A stretch of 64,000 nucleotides of DNA from Staphylococcus equorum (GTDB lineage Bacteria > Bacillota > Bacilli > Staphylococcales > Staphylococcaceae): NCBI RefSeq assembly GCF_001747895.1, contig NZ_LNNB01000008.1:89248-153247 (forward strand), in the 5' to 3' direction. Made by a program: the position numbers and the translations under genes. The notes under the pieces were generated by a model, which was not told where the DNA came from, made no database searches, and saw only the letters and a list, made by a program, of their open reading frames with translations. Each line of letters starts with the position of its first letter. The first letter of the stretch is position 1. Shown here piece after piece: positions 26,816 through 35,722 of this stretch.

Positions 26816-27751
26816 ATGACAAAGCAAAAAGTTTCGATTATAGGTGCTGGAAATACTGGCGCAACATTAGCTTTTATTGTGGCCCAACGAGAACTCGCAG
26901 ATGTCGTACTCATAGACCGTCCGGAGAGTGAAAGCCTTGTGAAAGGAAAAGCACTAGATATATTGGAAAGTAGTCCGATATATGGTTTCGACGTTAGTGT
27001 AACAGGTTCTATTGATTATGCTGATTCAGCCAACTCTGATGTGGTTGTCATCACTGCCGGTGTGGCACGAAAACCTGGTATGAGTCGTGATGATTTAGTT
27101 CAAATCAACGAAGCTGTGATGCATGATGTAACAAAAGAAATTGTAAAACATTCACCCGAATGTAAAATAATCGTACTTACAAATCCTGTAGATGCTATGA
27201 CTTATTCTGTATTACAAGCCTCTGGATTTCCAAAGGAACGTGTAATCGGACAGTCGGGCGTCTTAGATACAGCTAGATACCAAACATTTATTGCAGAAGC
27301 ACTCAATGTATCGGTTAAAGATATCAGAGGATTGGTGCTGGGCGGCCATGGCGATACGATGTTACCTTTAATAACATCAACAAATGTAAACGGCGTGTCT
27401 CTGAATAAACTTTTGAAAGATTCGCAAATTACACAAATTGTAGAGCGTACGCGAAAAGGTGGCGCAGAAATCGTAGAATTACTTGGAAATGGTTCAGCGT
27501 ATTATGCACCTGCATCCGCAGTCTATAGTATGGTTGAAGCAATTTTAAAAGATCAGAAACGTTTATTACCAAGTATTGCACTATTAGAGGGAGAATACAG
27601 TTTCTCTGATATATGTTTAGGTGTACCAACGATTTTAGGATCTAAAGGTATAGAGCGTATCGTAGAATTACAATTATCTGAAGATGAACAAGCACAATTA
27701 CAAGTTTCTGCAAACGCAGTTACAGAAGTAAAACAATCACTCAAACAATAA
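26816..27751 (+). CDS. mdh: NAD-dependent malate dehydrogenase
   Basis: 311 residues of the LDH/MDH superfamily. [10 protein letters not shown] is the NAD fold and Asp34 in VVLIDRP selects NAD. The specificity loop reads [11 protein letters not shown] with Arg85 and Arg91; lactate dehydrogenases carry Gln at the first position, so malate is the better call. The catalytic pair is NPVDAMTY and His178 in GGHGDTM. AGGGGG precedes the ATG. It closes the oxaloacetate/malate step; a membrane quinone-linked enzyme may coexist elsewhere in the genome. Followed by repeat B. Confidence 0.85.
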   Translation: MTKQKVSIIGAGNTGATLAFIVAQRELADVVLIDRPESESLVKGKALDILESSPIYGFDVSVTGSIDYADSANSDVVVITAGVARKPGMSRDDLVQINEAVMHDVTKEIVKHSPECKIIVLTNPVDAMTYSVLQASGFPKERVIGQSGVLDTARYQTFIAEALNVSVKDIRGLVLGGHGDTMLPLITSTNVNGVSLNKLLKDSQITQIVERTRKGGAEIVELLGNGSAYYAPASAVYSMVEAILKDQKRLLPSIALLEGEYSFSDICLGVPTILGSKGIERIVELQLSEDEQAQLQVSANAVTEVKQSLKQ

Positions 27752-27790
27752 ACAATATTGGAATAAACTAGGAAAGATGATTAGAGTTAT

Positions 27791-27870
27791 GAGGCTGAGA
27801 CAAAATACATGTTTCAGTCTCAATTATTAAATTGGCAGTGGCTGACTGAATTGGAAATGCGCTTATATCA
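27791..27870. repeat. Dispersed intergenic repeat B, copy 2
   Basis: GAGGCTGAGAC pairs with GTTTCAGTCTC, followed by AATTATT, then TTGGCAGTGGCTGACTGAATTGGAAATGCGCTT. It matches the order and much of the sequence of the copy at 18370. Confidence 0.6.
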
Positions 27871-27878
27871 AGCTTTTA

Positions 27879-27936
27879 AAGAACTACTACTTACAAGTAG
27901 TTCTTATGCAAGAGCTTCAGCGATTTCGCTCTTGTA
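27879..27936. other. Pair of hairpins in the mdh-to-DUF1361 gap
   Basis: AAGAACTACT pairs with AGTAGTTCTT (about 27879-27908), and CAAGAGC pairs with GCTCTTG (about 27910-27936). Together with repeat B and the terminator at 28033 they fill the 380-base gap between the mdh and membrane protein genes, which has no gene. Confidence 0.5.
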
Positions 27937-28032
27937 TTCTTTTTCTAGGCAGACTTATGGGGCGAGTAGTTAAGGTCAAATTACAACTTTTGATTTATGT
28001 ATTACCGTCCCGTTTTATTTCAATACAAAAAG

Positions 28033-28074
28033 AGGGTTGTTAAGTTTCCGTTACGGAAACTTAACAGCCCTTTA
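28033..28074. terminator. Bidirectional terminator
   Basis: AGGGTTGTTAAGTTTCC pairs with GGAAACTTAACAGCCCT with T/A runs on both sides. Confidence 0.85.
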
Positions 28075-28131
28075 TTCAACTTAAAGCTATATTTTAGATT
28101 TACTTATATTTATAATCAAAATTCAAATTAA

Positions 28132-28407
28132 TTACAATCTAAAAATACAGATGTATAAAGCAACATATTCAAAGAACGTTAGTATATACATGTATTTTAG
28201 CCTTAATCTTATTTTTTTAGGTACGTTCCAATTAGGAAAGTGGCGTTCATAATAAAATAATTGTAGATAAAATAATCCAATACCTAAAGGCAGACACATG
28301 AGTATGATACTGCGTGTATATGAAAATCCTACATCATGCAATAGATGCCCAATAATTAATTGGAATACGATAAGCACAATAAGCAAAATTATAATGTTAA
28401 ATGTCAT
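28132..28407 (-). CDS. Small three-helix membrane protein
   Basis: 91 residues with three hydrophobic helices. It overlaps the stop of the upstream DUF1361 gene by four bases (ATGA), so the two are co-translated. Ribosome-like GAAGTG precedes the ATG. No recognised family. Confidence 0.6.
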   Translation of the reverse strand: MTFNIIILLIVLIVFQLIIGHLLHDVGFSYTRSIILMCLPLGIGLFYLQLFYYERHFPNWNVPKKIRLRLKYMYILTFFEYVALYICIFRL

Positions 28408-29021
28408 CTTGCACTTCGTACTCCTTTCGCAAATAAAATTAGTAAGCCTTGTAATACTACAAGCAACAGCACAAAGCCTATTGCTTCAAGATTTAAATTT
28501 GACCATACTTCATTGATAATGCGAAGCGGTTCATTAATAAGATAGACTGAATGTAAACGCAAGAAACGTCCAATATAAATGCCTAAACCGTTTAAAAACA
28601 TCATTGCAATGATTATTGTTCTATTTAACCAGAGGTGAGGCGTGAATTTTTCCATTTCTAAAAACATTAAAATTAATAGATACAGTGCAAGTAACACTGC
28701 TGATACTAGAAAAGTGAAATATGCCCATTCTACTAATATTAAACCTTGATAGAAATTGAATGTAAATTGATTTAAGTGAATTAAATCTGTAACCATATAA
28801 AGTGTGTTAGGCACCATAAATAAGAAAATAAGGGCAAAAATAATAAATAGTGGCCATTCGTATTTATGTACAGGTTTAAATAGATTTAAGAGTAAGCATA
28901 GTTCAAATGGCACATATGCTAGAAATAAATTTAAAGTCATAAATTGATAATACTCATTAAAGAAAATAGAAATGATCATTAATATTAGAAATACCGTTCT
29001 AGCGATATAACGAGCCTTCAT
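28404..29021 (-). CDS. DUF1361 membrane protein
   Basis: 205 residues, six or seven helices with MFLEMEKFTPHLWLNRTIIIAMMFLNGLGIYIGRFLRLHS, matching the DUF1361 pattern (WxxN..GxYxGRFxR..S). Function unknown. AGGTGTATTT precedes the ATG at 29021. Operon with the 91-residue protein. Confidence 0.75.
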   Translation of the reverse strand: MKARYIARTVFLILMIISIFFNEYYQFMTLNLFLAYVPFELCLLLNLFKPVHKYEWPLFIIFALIFLFMVPNTLYMVTDLIHLNQFTFNFYQGLILVEWAYFTFLVSAVLLALYLLILMFLEMEKFTPHLWLNRTIIIAMMFLNGLGIYIGRFLRLHSVYLINEPLRIINEVWSNLNLEAIGFVLLLVVLQGLLILFAKGVRSAR

Positions 29022-29436
29022 AAATACACCTACTTTCTTTCTGAATAAGCATTTAAATATATTGTAAAAATTACTAAGGATAGTAAATTTATTGAAAAAT
29101 AAAAAATGCCGATAAAAATCCCAACTTTTAATATTAAAAAGCTAAGGGAAAAATTAACTCGTATTTTTGAATATGAGATTATATAATACATTTTTTAAAT
29201 GTAAATATCAATGATAATGATGAATTGTTATTAACTAAATGATTTACAGTTGAATAAAATAGAGAATGATTGTAGTTGTTACATATTTTAAAAAAATGAT
29301 TAAATGAAAGGTTAAATAATTTAAGTTAGGAAGGAAGTAAAGACTGATGAATCACGTATATGTGGAAACTTTTCATCAGTCTTTAATGAGTGGATAGTGC
29401 AACTGGTCTGCGTGCTATCCACTGGTCAGTATACAG
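29022..29436. other. AT-rich gap with two hairpins near its right end
   Basis: No gene is visible in these 415 bases. It contains the promoter of the DUF1361 pair and, at 29339-29423, two consecutive hairpins: AAAGACTGATGA/TCATCAGTCTTT and AGTGGATAG/CTATCCACT. The second is placed as the terminator of the PPC-domain gene on the minus strand. Confidence 0.5.
29339..29423 (-). terminator. Tandem hairpins after the PPC-domain gene
   Basis: AAAGACTGATGA (29339) pairs with TCATCAGTCTTT (29384), and AGTGGATAG (29389) pairs with CTATCCACT (29423). On the minus strand the second hairpin is met first, then the first. Neither has a long T tract on the minus strand. Confidence 0.5.
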
Positions 29437-29856
29437 TTATAAGTTTAATAAATTAAGGCCAATTGCTTCATCATGTTTACGGTTAATATCTAAGTCAGTC
29501 ATAGTGATTACAATTTCGGCAGTAGCTGAAACGACCGCTTTCGTTAAATGACCGCTAAGTGTTGCGTAAGTATTAGTCCCAAAGGTTGCATGTAAATGCG
29601 CAAATGGTTTGGCATCGATGTGAGAAATATTACCTAAAAGACTAATTAATTCTAATGGTTCTTTAAAGGTTTTTTTCTCATAAGTTTTTGTGTCTATGTT
29701 ATAAAAATTAAGTTCTACATCGTCACAAGCACCGATGCCACTTACTGTACCGAATTTACCGCCTTGCTCTTTAGCTATATCCGTTACTGATTCTACAATG
29801 TCTTCGCCTCGTTCTAAAACAAGCACAATTGTCTTTCCGTCAACTTGATATACCAT
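29437..29856 (-). CDS. PPC-domain (DUF296) protein
   Basis: 139 residues. VLVLERGEDIVESV near the start and the conserved histidines of AHLHATFG..YATLSGHLTKAVVSATAEI fit the plant/prokaryote-conserved (PPC) domain, which forms trimers and often binds zinc. Bacterial members lack a known activity. GGAGGTTTCAC precedes the ATG. Confidence 0.85.
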   Translation of the reverse strand: MVYQVDGKTIVLVLERGEDIVESVTDIAKEQGGKFGTVSGIGACDDVELNFYNIDTKTYEKKTFKEPLELISLLGNISHIDAKPFAHLHATFGTNTYATLSGHLTKAVVSATAEIVITMTDLDINRKHDEAIGLNLLNL

Positions 29857-30053
29857 GTGAAACCTCCATTCTTAAAATTGATTACAACTATAGTATACAA
29901 GTTCTTTTTTATAGTTTATATAAAAGTGTTTAGATGAACAAAATTTTCTATTGTCTTTTGATGTATTAATGTTATAAAATACTCTAATATTATATATATA
30001 TATTAAAAGAACATATCATGATATGAATGGTATAAACGAATGGAGTGAGAAAC

Positions 30054-31214
30054 GTGAATAAGCAATTTGTAATTTTATATTTTAATATTTTCTTGGTCTT
30101 TTTAGGTATTGGTTTAGTTGTTCCAGTTCTTCCTGTCTATTTGAAAGATTTAGGATTAAAAGGTAGCGATTTAGGGGTTCTTGTTGCCGTCTTTGCATTG
30201 GCCCAAATGGTTATCTCGCCATTTGGTGGGACGTTAGCAGATAAATTAGGTAAAAAATTAATTATATGTATTGGGTTAGGGCTCTTTGCTATATCAGAAT
30301 TCTTGTTTGCCGCTAGTCATACTTTCTCACTCTTAATTGTGTCCAGAATTCTTGGCGGGTTCAGTGCTGGTATGGTTATGCCTGGTGTTACTGGGATGAT
30401 TGCAGATATTTCAATAGGTAAAGATAAAGCTAAGAATTTTGGTTATATGTCAGCAATTATTAATTCAGGCTTTATTTTAGGACCGGGTCTAGGAGGATTT
30501 CTTGCTGAATTTTCTCATAGGCTACCATTTTATGTAGCAGGCTTCAGTGGCTGTTTAGCATTAGTACTTTCTATTATCTTGCTTAAAAATCCTAAAAACG
30601 AAACACAAGATGGTTTTACAGTGTATCAACCTGAATTACTTACGAAAATTGATTGGAAAGTCTTTCTTACACCAATTACCTTAACGCTTGTGCTTGCTTT
30701 TGGCTTATCAGCATTTGAAACATTGTTCCCGCTATATACAGCAGATAAAGCACATTATTCACCTTTAGATATTTCATTTGCAATTACTGGTGGAGGTATA
30801 CTAGGTGCTGTATTCCAAGTCTTCTTCTTTGATAAATTTATGAAACATTTTAAAGAACTCACATTTATCAATTATTCGTTGATATATTCAGCAATTGTAT
30901 TACTCGCTTTGACATTTGTGGATAGTTATTGGTCTATCATGTTAATCAGCTTCATTGTGTTTATTGGTTTTGATATGATTAGACCTGCAATCACGAATTA
31001 TTTTTCTAATATTGCAGGGGATCGACAAGGTTTTGCAGGCGGTTTAAATTCCACCTTTACGAGTATGGGGAATTTTATAGGACCATTAGTGGCCGGGACG
31101 TTATATGATGTTAACTTTGAATATCCTTTATATATGGCAGTTGTAGTAATGATACTTGGTATGTTTGTTATTCTAGTTGAAAAAATGATAAGAACGAGCC
31201 TTAAAAGATCATAA
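30054..31214 (+). CDS. norA: NorA multidrug efflux MFS pump
   Basis: 386 residues from GTG 30054, six bases after GGAGTGAG; the upstream in-frame GTG at 30045 overlaps that ribosome site. The sequence is NorA-like throughout: FGGTLADKLGKKLIICIG (motif A), VMPGVTGMIADIS (antiporter motif C), NSGFILGPGLGGF and RPAITNYFSNIAGDRQGFAGGLNSTFTSMGNF. NorA exports fluoroquinolones, dyes and quaternary ammonium compounds by proton exchange. In S. aureus it is controlled by MgrA, whose gene lies 6 kb away here. A resistance phenotype depends on expression level, which sequence alone does not give. Confidence 0.95.
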   Translation: MNKQFVILYFNIFLVFLGIGLVVPVLPVYLKDLGLKGSDLGVLVAVFALAQMVISPFGGTLADKLGKKLIICIGLGLFAISEFLFAASHTFSLLIVSRILGGFSAGMVMPGVTGMIADISIGKDKAKNFGYMSAIINSGFILGPGLGGFLAEFSHRLPFYVAGFSGCLALVLSIILLKNPKNETQDGFTVYQPELLTKIDWKVFLTPITLTLVLAFGLSAFETLFPLYTADKAHYSPLDISFAITGGGILGAVFQVFFFDKFMKHFKELTFINYSLIYSAIVLLALTFVDSYWSIMLISFIVFIGFDMIRPAITNYFSNIAGDRQGFAGGLNSTFTSMGNFIGPLVAGTLYDVNFEYPLYMAVVVMILGMFVILVEKMIRTSLKRS

Positions 31215-31236
31215 CTTAAAAAATGATAAATAAAGT

Positions 31237-31273
31237 AGAACGTACGTAGGCTTATACACGTACGTTCTTTTTA
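31237..31273 (+). terminator. norA terminator
   Basis: AGAACGTACGT pairs with ACGTACGTTCT and is followed by TTTTAATA. Confidence 0.85.
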
Positions 31274-31458
31274 ATATATATAATTTGTACGATATAACAC
31301 TCGTAATATGACATTAAGATTAAATAAAGTCATATTGCGTAATATTAATGTTACAGAGATTACGATTGGTTTAAATTGTGGTCTATATAAGTTTTAAGTT
31401 AATAAAATATGCTAATATGTAGGAAATATTAAAAAGTAATGTAAGTAAGGGGATGAAC

Positions 31459-32199
31459 TTGAAAAATTTAATTTTATCAATCATGGCATTCCTTCTTGCT
31501 TGTTGTTTATGTTTTCTTTTATTTATAGCTACAAATCAGCAAGCACTAGCAAAAGTTCATGAAACAATTTCTAGTTGTTCAGACAATGATAAACGAACTG
31601 AAACTAAAAGTAACGACCATCACAACAGTGATAATACTATTAGTGCAGCAGTAAGAGATGTTGAACAAGAAGAACCTTATAATGCCGAAGCATATGTACC
31701 AATAGCTAAAAAAACGACACACAATCTAAAAAATAAGGAAATTGGGAATGCTAATTTACCAAAGTTTTCCGATGCACAAAAAGAAGCACAAACACTTGTG
31801 AATAAAGATAATAATGCTGCTAATGCATATAATGATTATGGTATTGATCGTACATGCCAAGGGGCTTATTATTATATTTTTACTTTTGAAAATAAAGAAC
31901 AACCCAATACTTTTTATAGGGTTACAGTAGATAAAAATAATAAAGCGCACATTTTTGATAAGTCATATCGTGTGAAAGACCAACAAACTTCTAATGCACC
32001 TAGTATTTCACCTCAAGAATCCAAAGTAATTGCTGAAAAGTATGCTAAAGATGAGCTCGGTGAGAATGCAGTGCTCAAAAAAGTTAAAACGTCTAAAGAA
32101 GGTATGTTTTATACTTTTTATGAGTCTAAGATAGGAAAAGAGTATAAGGTTATAGTAAACAAAGCGGGCGACGTAATCCGTCAACCATCGTTAAATTAA
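31459..32199 (+). CDS. Membrane-anchored extracellular protein with PepSY-like repeats
   Basis: About 246 residues from TTG 31459 with AAGGGGATG upstream; the ATG at 31453 is inside that ribosome site. An N-terminal hydrophobic helix with several cysteines (residues 5-25) looks like a membrane anchor or signal segment. It is followed by a polar linker of about 75 residues rich in Asn/Lys/Thr, then two domains of about 60-70 residues (100-172 and 180-246) that each end with a tyrosine-containing KVIVNK.GDVI or RVTVDKNNKAHI strand, like PepSY repeats. Function unknown; a homologue sits next to norA in S. aureus. Followed by a terminator. Confidence 0.65.
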   Translation: MKNLILSIMAFLLACCLCFLLFIATNQQALAKVHETISSCSDNDKRTETKSNDHHNSDNTISAAVRDVEQEEPYNAEAYVPIAKKTTHNLKNKEIGNANLPKFSDAQKEAQTLVNKDNNAANAYNDYGIDRTCQGAYYYIFTFENKEQPNTFYRVTVDKNNKAHIFDKSYRVKDQQTSNAPSISPQESKVIAEKYAKDELGENAVLKKVKTSKEGMFYTFYESKIGKEYKVIVNKAGDVIRQPSLN

Positions 32200-32208
32200 A
32201 AGTAGAAT

Positions 32209-32255
32209 AAAAGTCGCGTAAACTGATGTTAAATTGAAGTTGCGTGACTTTTTTA
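32209..32255 (+). terminator. Terminator before gtaB
   Basis: AAAGTCGCGTAA pairs with TTGCGTGACTTT, then TTTTA. Confidence 0.75.
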
Positions 32256-32372
32256 TGTTATGAAATCAGTATAAAGCAATAAGTATCAATGTTATGATAA
32301 TATTATCAATTGAAATGAGTGAGTTCTATATAAACCAGAGTTAAAATATTTTAATGAAAAGGATGAGCATTT

Positions 32373-33245
32373 TTGAAAAAGATAAAAAAAGCAATCATAC
32401 CTGCAGCTGGCTTAGGAACAAGGTTTTTACCAGCTACGAAGGCTATGCCAAAAGAAATGTTGCCTATATTAGACAAACCTACAATCCAATACATAGTCGA
32501 AGAAGCAGCACGTGCAGGCATCGAAGATATCATTATAGTTACTGGTAAACATAAACGTGCAATTGAAGACCATTTTGATAATCAAAAAGAATTAGAAATG
32601 ATCTTACAAGACAAAGGAAAAACGGACTTACTAGAAAAAGTTAAATATTCTACAGAACTTGCCAATATATTTTATGTAAGACAAAAAGAACAAAAAGGCT
32701 TAGGTCATGCTATTTATTCCGCACGTCAATTTATAGGTGATGAGCCATTTGCTGTGCTTTTAGGCGATGATATTGTTGAATCTGATAATCCAGCGATTAA
32801 GCAATTGATAGAAGCTTATGAAGAAACTGGAAAGTCTGTCATCGGTGTACAAGAAGTAGAAGAAGACCAAACGCATCGCTATGGTATTATCGATCCATTA
32901 GAAAAATTAGGTAGAAAATATGAAGTGAATCAATTCGTTGAAAAACCAAAACAAGGCACTGCACCGTCTAATTTGGCAATTATGGGTCGCTATGTTCTTA
33001 CAGCTGATATTTTCGATTATTTAAAAACTCAAAGCAAAGGTGCAGGTGGAGAAATTCAACTTACGGATGCAATTGAAAGATTAAATAAACACGATCAAGT
33101 TTATGCTTACGACTTTGAAGGTGATCGATTTGATGTAGGTGAAAAATTAGGTTTTGTGAAAACTACAATTGAATTTGCTTTAAAAGATGAATCTATGCAT
33201 GAAGAATTAACTCGTTTTATAAAAAACTTAGACTTAGATAAATAA
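32373..33245 (+). CDS. gtaB: UTP-glucose-1-phosphate uridylyltransferase
   Basis: 290 residues from TTG 32373 (AAGGATGAG upstream). [20 protein letters not shown] is the nucleotide-binding loop, with VLLGDDIVE (metal-binding Asp), RYGIIDP and FVEKPK further on. It makes UDP-glucose, the sugar donor for the diglucosyl-diacylglycerol anchor of lipoteichoic acid in staphylococci. The gene's position next to norA and the fru operon follows S. aureus. Confidence 0.92.
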   Translation: MKKIKKAIIPAAGLGTRFLPATKAMPKEMLPILDKPTIQYIVEEAARAGIEDIIIVTGKHKRAIEDHFDNQKELEMILQDKGKTDLLEKVKYSTELANIFYVRQKEQKGLGHAIYSARQFIGDEPFAVLLGDDIVESDNPAIKQLIEAYEETGKSVIGVQEVEEDQTHRYGIIDPLEKLGRKYEVNQFVEKPKQGTAPSNLAIMGRYVLTADIFDYLKTQSKGAGGEIQLTDAIERLNKHDQVYAYDFEGDRFDVGEKLGFVKTTIEFALKDESMHEELTRFIKNLDLDK

Positions 33246-33327
33246 ATATTAGATTTTAGATAAAAGTATGATTGATATCAGTTATAACTTAGTGAGCTAT
33301 TACCAACATATAATATGAGGTGTTGTA

Positions 33328-33816
33328 ATGAAGGAAGTTAAAACAAATGCAATGCGTATGCTCGATCGCTTGAAAATTGAGTATTGCGTCAATACTTACG
33401 AGGTATCAGAAAGTCATATGGATGGAAAGACTGTAGCTGAAAAAGTCGGTGTAGATGTAGCACAAGTTTATAAAACACTCGTGTTAGAAAATGCTAAACA
33501 TGCGCACTTTGTATTTATTATTCCTGTAAATGCCTCTCTTGATATGAAATTAGCAGCGCAAGCAGTTAATGAAAAGAAATTACATTTAATGCCACTTGAC
33601 GATTTAAAAAAAGTGACTGGCTACGTCCGTGGCGGCTGTTCCCCAATTGGTATGAAACGTCAATTCCTAACAATTATTGATCGACAAGTTGAAGAGATGG
33701 AGGCTATCTATGTAAGTGGTGGAGCACGTGGTACACAAATTAAAATAAATGTAGCGCATTTAATTAGAACAACACGAGCAAAAGTTAAAAAAGTGACGCA
33801 TGATGAACATAATTGA
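33328..33816 (+). CDS. ybaK: YbaK/EbsC family Cys-tRNA(Pro) deacylase
   Basis: 162 residues. VAQVYKTLVLE carries the conserved lysine, and GYVRGGCSPIGMKRQFLTIID is the family motif. YbaK-type proteins hydrolyse mischarged Cys-tRNA(Pro). GAGGTG precedes the ATG; a terminator follows at 33834. Confidence 0.9.
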   Translation: MKEVKTNAMRMLDRLKIEYCVNTYEVSESHMDGKTVAEKVGVDVAQVYKTLVLENAKHAHFVFIIPVNASLDMKLAAQAVNEKKLHLMPLDDLKKVTGYVRGGCSPIGMKRQFLTIIDRQVEEMEAIYVSGGARGTQIKINVAHLIRTTRAKVKKVTHDEHN

Positions 33817-33833
33817 ATATCATTAAGCTAATG

Positions 33834-33875
33834 ACCATAAAGTAACGGATTATTTCCTGCTTTATGGTTTTTTTG
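33834..33875 (+). terminator. Terminator after ybaK
   Basis: ACCATAAAG pairs with CTTTATGGT followed by TTTTTTT. Confidence 0.8.
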
Positions 33876-33991
33876 TTTTATAAAATAAATAAAAACTGAT
33901 TTTATTTTTAAAGCAGATAGCTAAATGAAGAGATTTTGAAAAGAATGTGTCATATTTTTGATTGTTTTTGATTGATTTTGGTAAATAATGA

Positions 33992-34020
33992 TTGAAAAAT
34001 GAAAACGGAAACATTATAAT
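33992..34020 (+). promoter_or_regulatory. fru operon promoter with overlapping cre site
   Basis: TTGAAA (33992-33997) and TATAAT (34015-34020) are spaced by 17 bases, a near-perfect SigA promoter. The spacer contains ATGAAAACGGAAACAT (33999-34014), which matches the cre consensus WTGNAANCGNWNNCWW at every fixed position, placing CcpA binding inside the promoter. FruR operator repeats are not obvious to me. The start codon of fruR is 22 bases downstream of the -10. Confidence 0.75.
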
Positions 34021-34042
34021 AGTGTTGAGATGAGGTGAAGCG

Positions 34043-34801
34043 ATGATCACGGAAAAACGCCACGAGTTAATATTGGCTGAATTGTCACAAAAAGACTTTT
34101 TAACACTACAAGAACTGATTGATCGAACAGGTAGTAGTGCCTCAACAGTTCGTCGCGATTTATCAAAATTGCAACAAATGGGAAAGTTAAAAAGAATACA
34201 TGGCGGCGCAAAGCTAAATCAATCATCTTTATTAGAACCTAATTTGGCTGATAAAAGAAGTACCAATCTAAGAGAAAAACAAGAAATTGGGAGATTAGCA
34301 GCGAGCCAAATAGACGATGACGATTGTGTGTTTTTAGATGCGGGTTCAACAACTTTAGAAATGATTCCATATATTAATGCAAATGACATTATTGTAGTAA
34401 CAAATGGTTTAACGCACGTAGAAGAATTACTAAAACGAGGTATTAGAACACTCATTCTTGGTGGAGAAGTTAAAGCAACAACATTTGCGACAGTAGGTGC
34501 GAGTGCATTGAAGACGCTGAATCGTTATCGTTTTGATAAAGTGTTTCTCGGTATGAACGGTATTGACGTGAAATATGGACTGACTACACCAGATGAACAA
34601 GAAGCAATCATAAAGCACCATGCTATGGAATTAGGAACGCAAGTTTATGTATTAGTAGACCATGCTAAATATGAAAAAGTATATTTCGCACATGTGCCTT
34701 TACTAGAGAATGTGGCCTTAGTCACTTCTGAAAAAGCGATGCAAGGCGTGACTTTTCAATATTATGCTGAAAAATATAATTTTATTGGAGGAACATTATG
34801 A
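34043..34801 (+). CDS. fruR: DeoR-type repressor of the fructose operon
   Basis: 252 residues. N-terminal DeoR winged helix (residues 5-57; LIDRTGSSASTVRRDLSKLQQMGKLKRIHGGA) and a C-terminal sugar-phosphate sensing domain with VFLDAGSTTLEM and ALKTLNRYRFDKVFLGMNG. It presumably responds to fructose-1-phosphate. GAGGTGAAGCG precedes the ATG. First gene of a three-gene operon, overlapping fruK by four bases. Confidence 0.9.
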   Translation: MITEKRHELILAELSQKDFLTLQELIDRTGSSASTVRRDLSKLQQMGKLKRIHGGAKLNQSSLLEPNLADKRSTNLREKQEIGRLAASQIDDDDCVFLDAGSTTLEMIPYINANDIIVVTNGLTHVEELLKRGIRTLILGGEVKATTFATVGASALKTLNRYRFDKVFLGMNGIDVKYGLTTPDEQEAIIKHHAMELGTQVYVLVDHAKYEKVYFAHVPLLENVALVTSEKAMQGVTFQYYAEKYNFIGGTL

Positions 34802-35721
34802 TTTATACAGTAACTTTTAATCCTTCTATTGATTACATTATGTTTTCAAATGAATTTGAACTTAATGGGTTAAACAGAGCAACTGAAACAAATAAATTTG
34901 CAGGTGGTAAGGGCATAAACGTTTCAAGAGTTTTGAAAACATTAGGTGTCCAATCTACAGCGTTAGGTTTTACTGGTGGATTTCCAGGTCGATTTATTGA
35001 AGAAACATTAAAACAAGCAGAAATTAATACAGATTTTGTACATGTTGATGAAGATACACGTATTAATGTCAAATTGAAAACAGGTAATGAAACTGAAATT
35101 AATGCACCAGGACCTAATATCACTAAGGTGCAATTTGAAGCCTTATTAACACAAATCAGAGATACTTCAGAACACGACATAGTTATTGTTGCGGGTAGTA
35201 TTCCTAAAAGTGTACCTGCTAACGCATACGAACAAATTGCGGAAATCACGCAAGATACAGGCGCGAAACTTGTCGTTGATGCTGAAAAAGAACTCGTTGA
35301 ATCCGTTTTAAAATATCACCCATTATTTATCAAACCAAATAAAGATGAATTAGAAGTGATGTTCGATACGACCATCACTTCAGATAAAGAGGTAATGAGG
35401 TATGGACGTGAAATTTTGAAAATGGGTGCCACTTCAGTCATTATCTCTCTTGGTGGAGATGGAGCTGTATATGTAGACGAGCAACAAAGTTATAAAGCAC
35501 TTGTACCAAATGGACAAGTAGTAAATACAGTGGGATCAGGTGATAGTACTGTAGCGGGGATGGTTGCAGGATTGAATTCTGGTTTATCTATTAAAGAAGC
35601 ATTTAAACAGGCTGTATCGGCTGGGACGGCAACAGCATTTAACGATGACTTAGCAACGAGAGCATCTATTGAAAATATTAAATCACAAGTAATGATTACA
35701 ACATTAGGTGGGAGTGAATAA
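34798..35721 (+). CDS. fruK: 1-phosphofructokinase (PfkB family)
   Basis: 307 residues. N-terminal TFNPSIDYIM and FAGGKGINVSRVLKTLG (sugar-binding Gly-Gly signature), and C-terminal NTVGSGDSTVAGMVAGL with the catalytic Asp. It phosphorylates the fructose-1-phosphate made by FruA to fructose-1,6-bisphosphate. Its ATG overlaps the fruR stop; fruA begins one base after its stop. Confidence 0.93.
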   Translation: MIYTVTFNPSIDYIMFSNEFELNGLNRATETNKFAGGKGINVSRVLKTLGVQSTALGFTGGFPGRFIEETLKQAEINTDFVHVDEDTRINVKLKTGNETEINAPGPNITKVQFEALLTQIRDTSEHDIVIVAGSIPKSVPANAYEQIAEITQDTGAKLVVDAEKELVESVLKYHPLFIKPNKDELEVMFDTTITSDKEVMRYGREILKMGATSVIISLGGDGAVYVDEQQSYKALVPNGQVVNTVGSGDSTVAGMVAGLNSGLSIKEAFKQAVSAGTATAFNDDLATRASIENIKSQVMITTLGGSE

Positions 35722-35722
35722 G

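Noticed and set aside
26816..27751. L-lactate dehydrogenase call for the mdh gene
   Set aside because: The specificity loop has Arg ([11 protein letters not shown]) rather than Gln, so malate is favoured.
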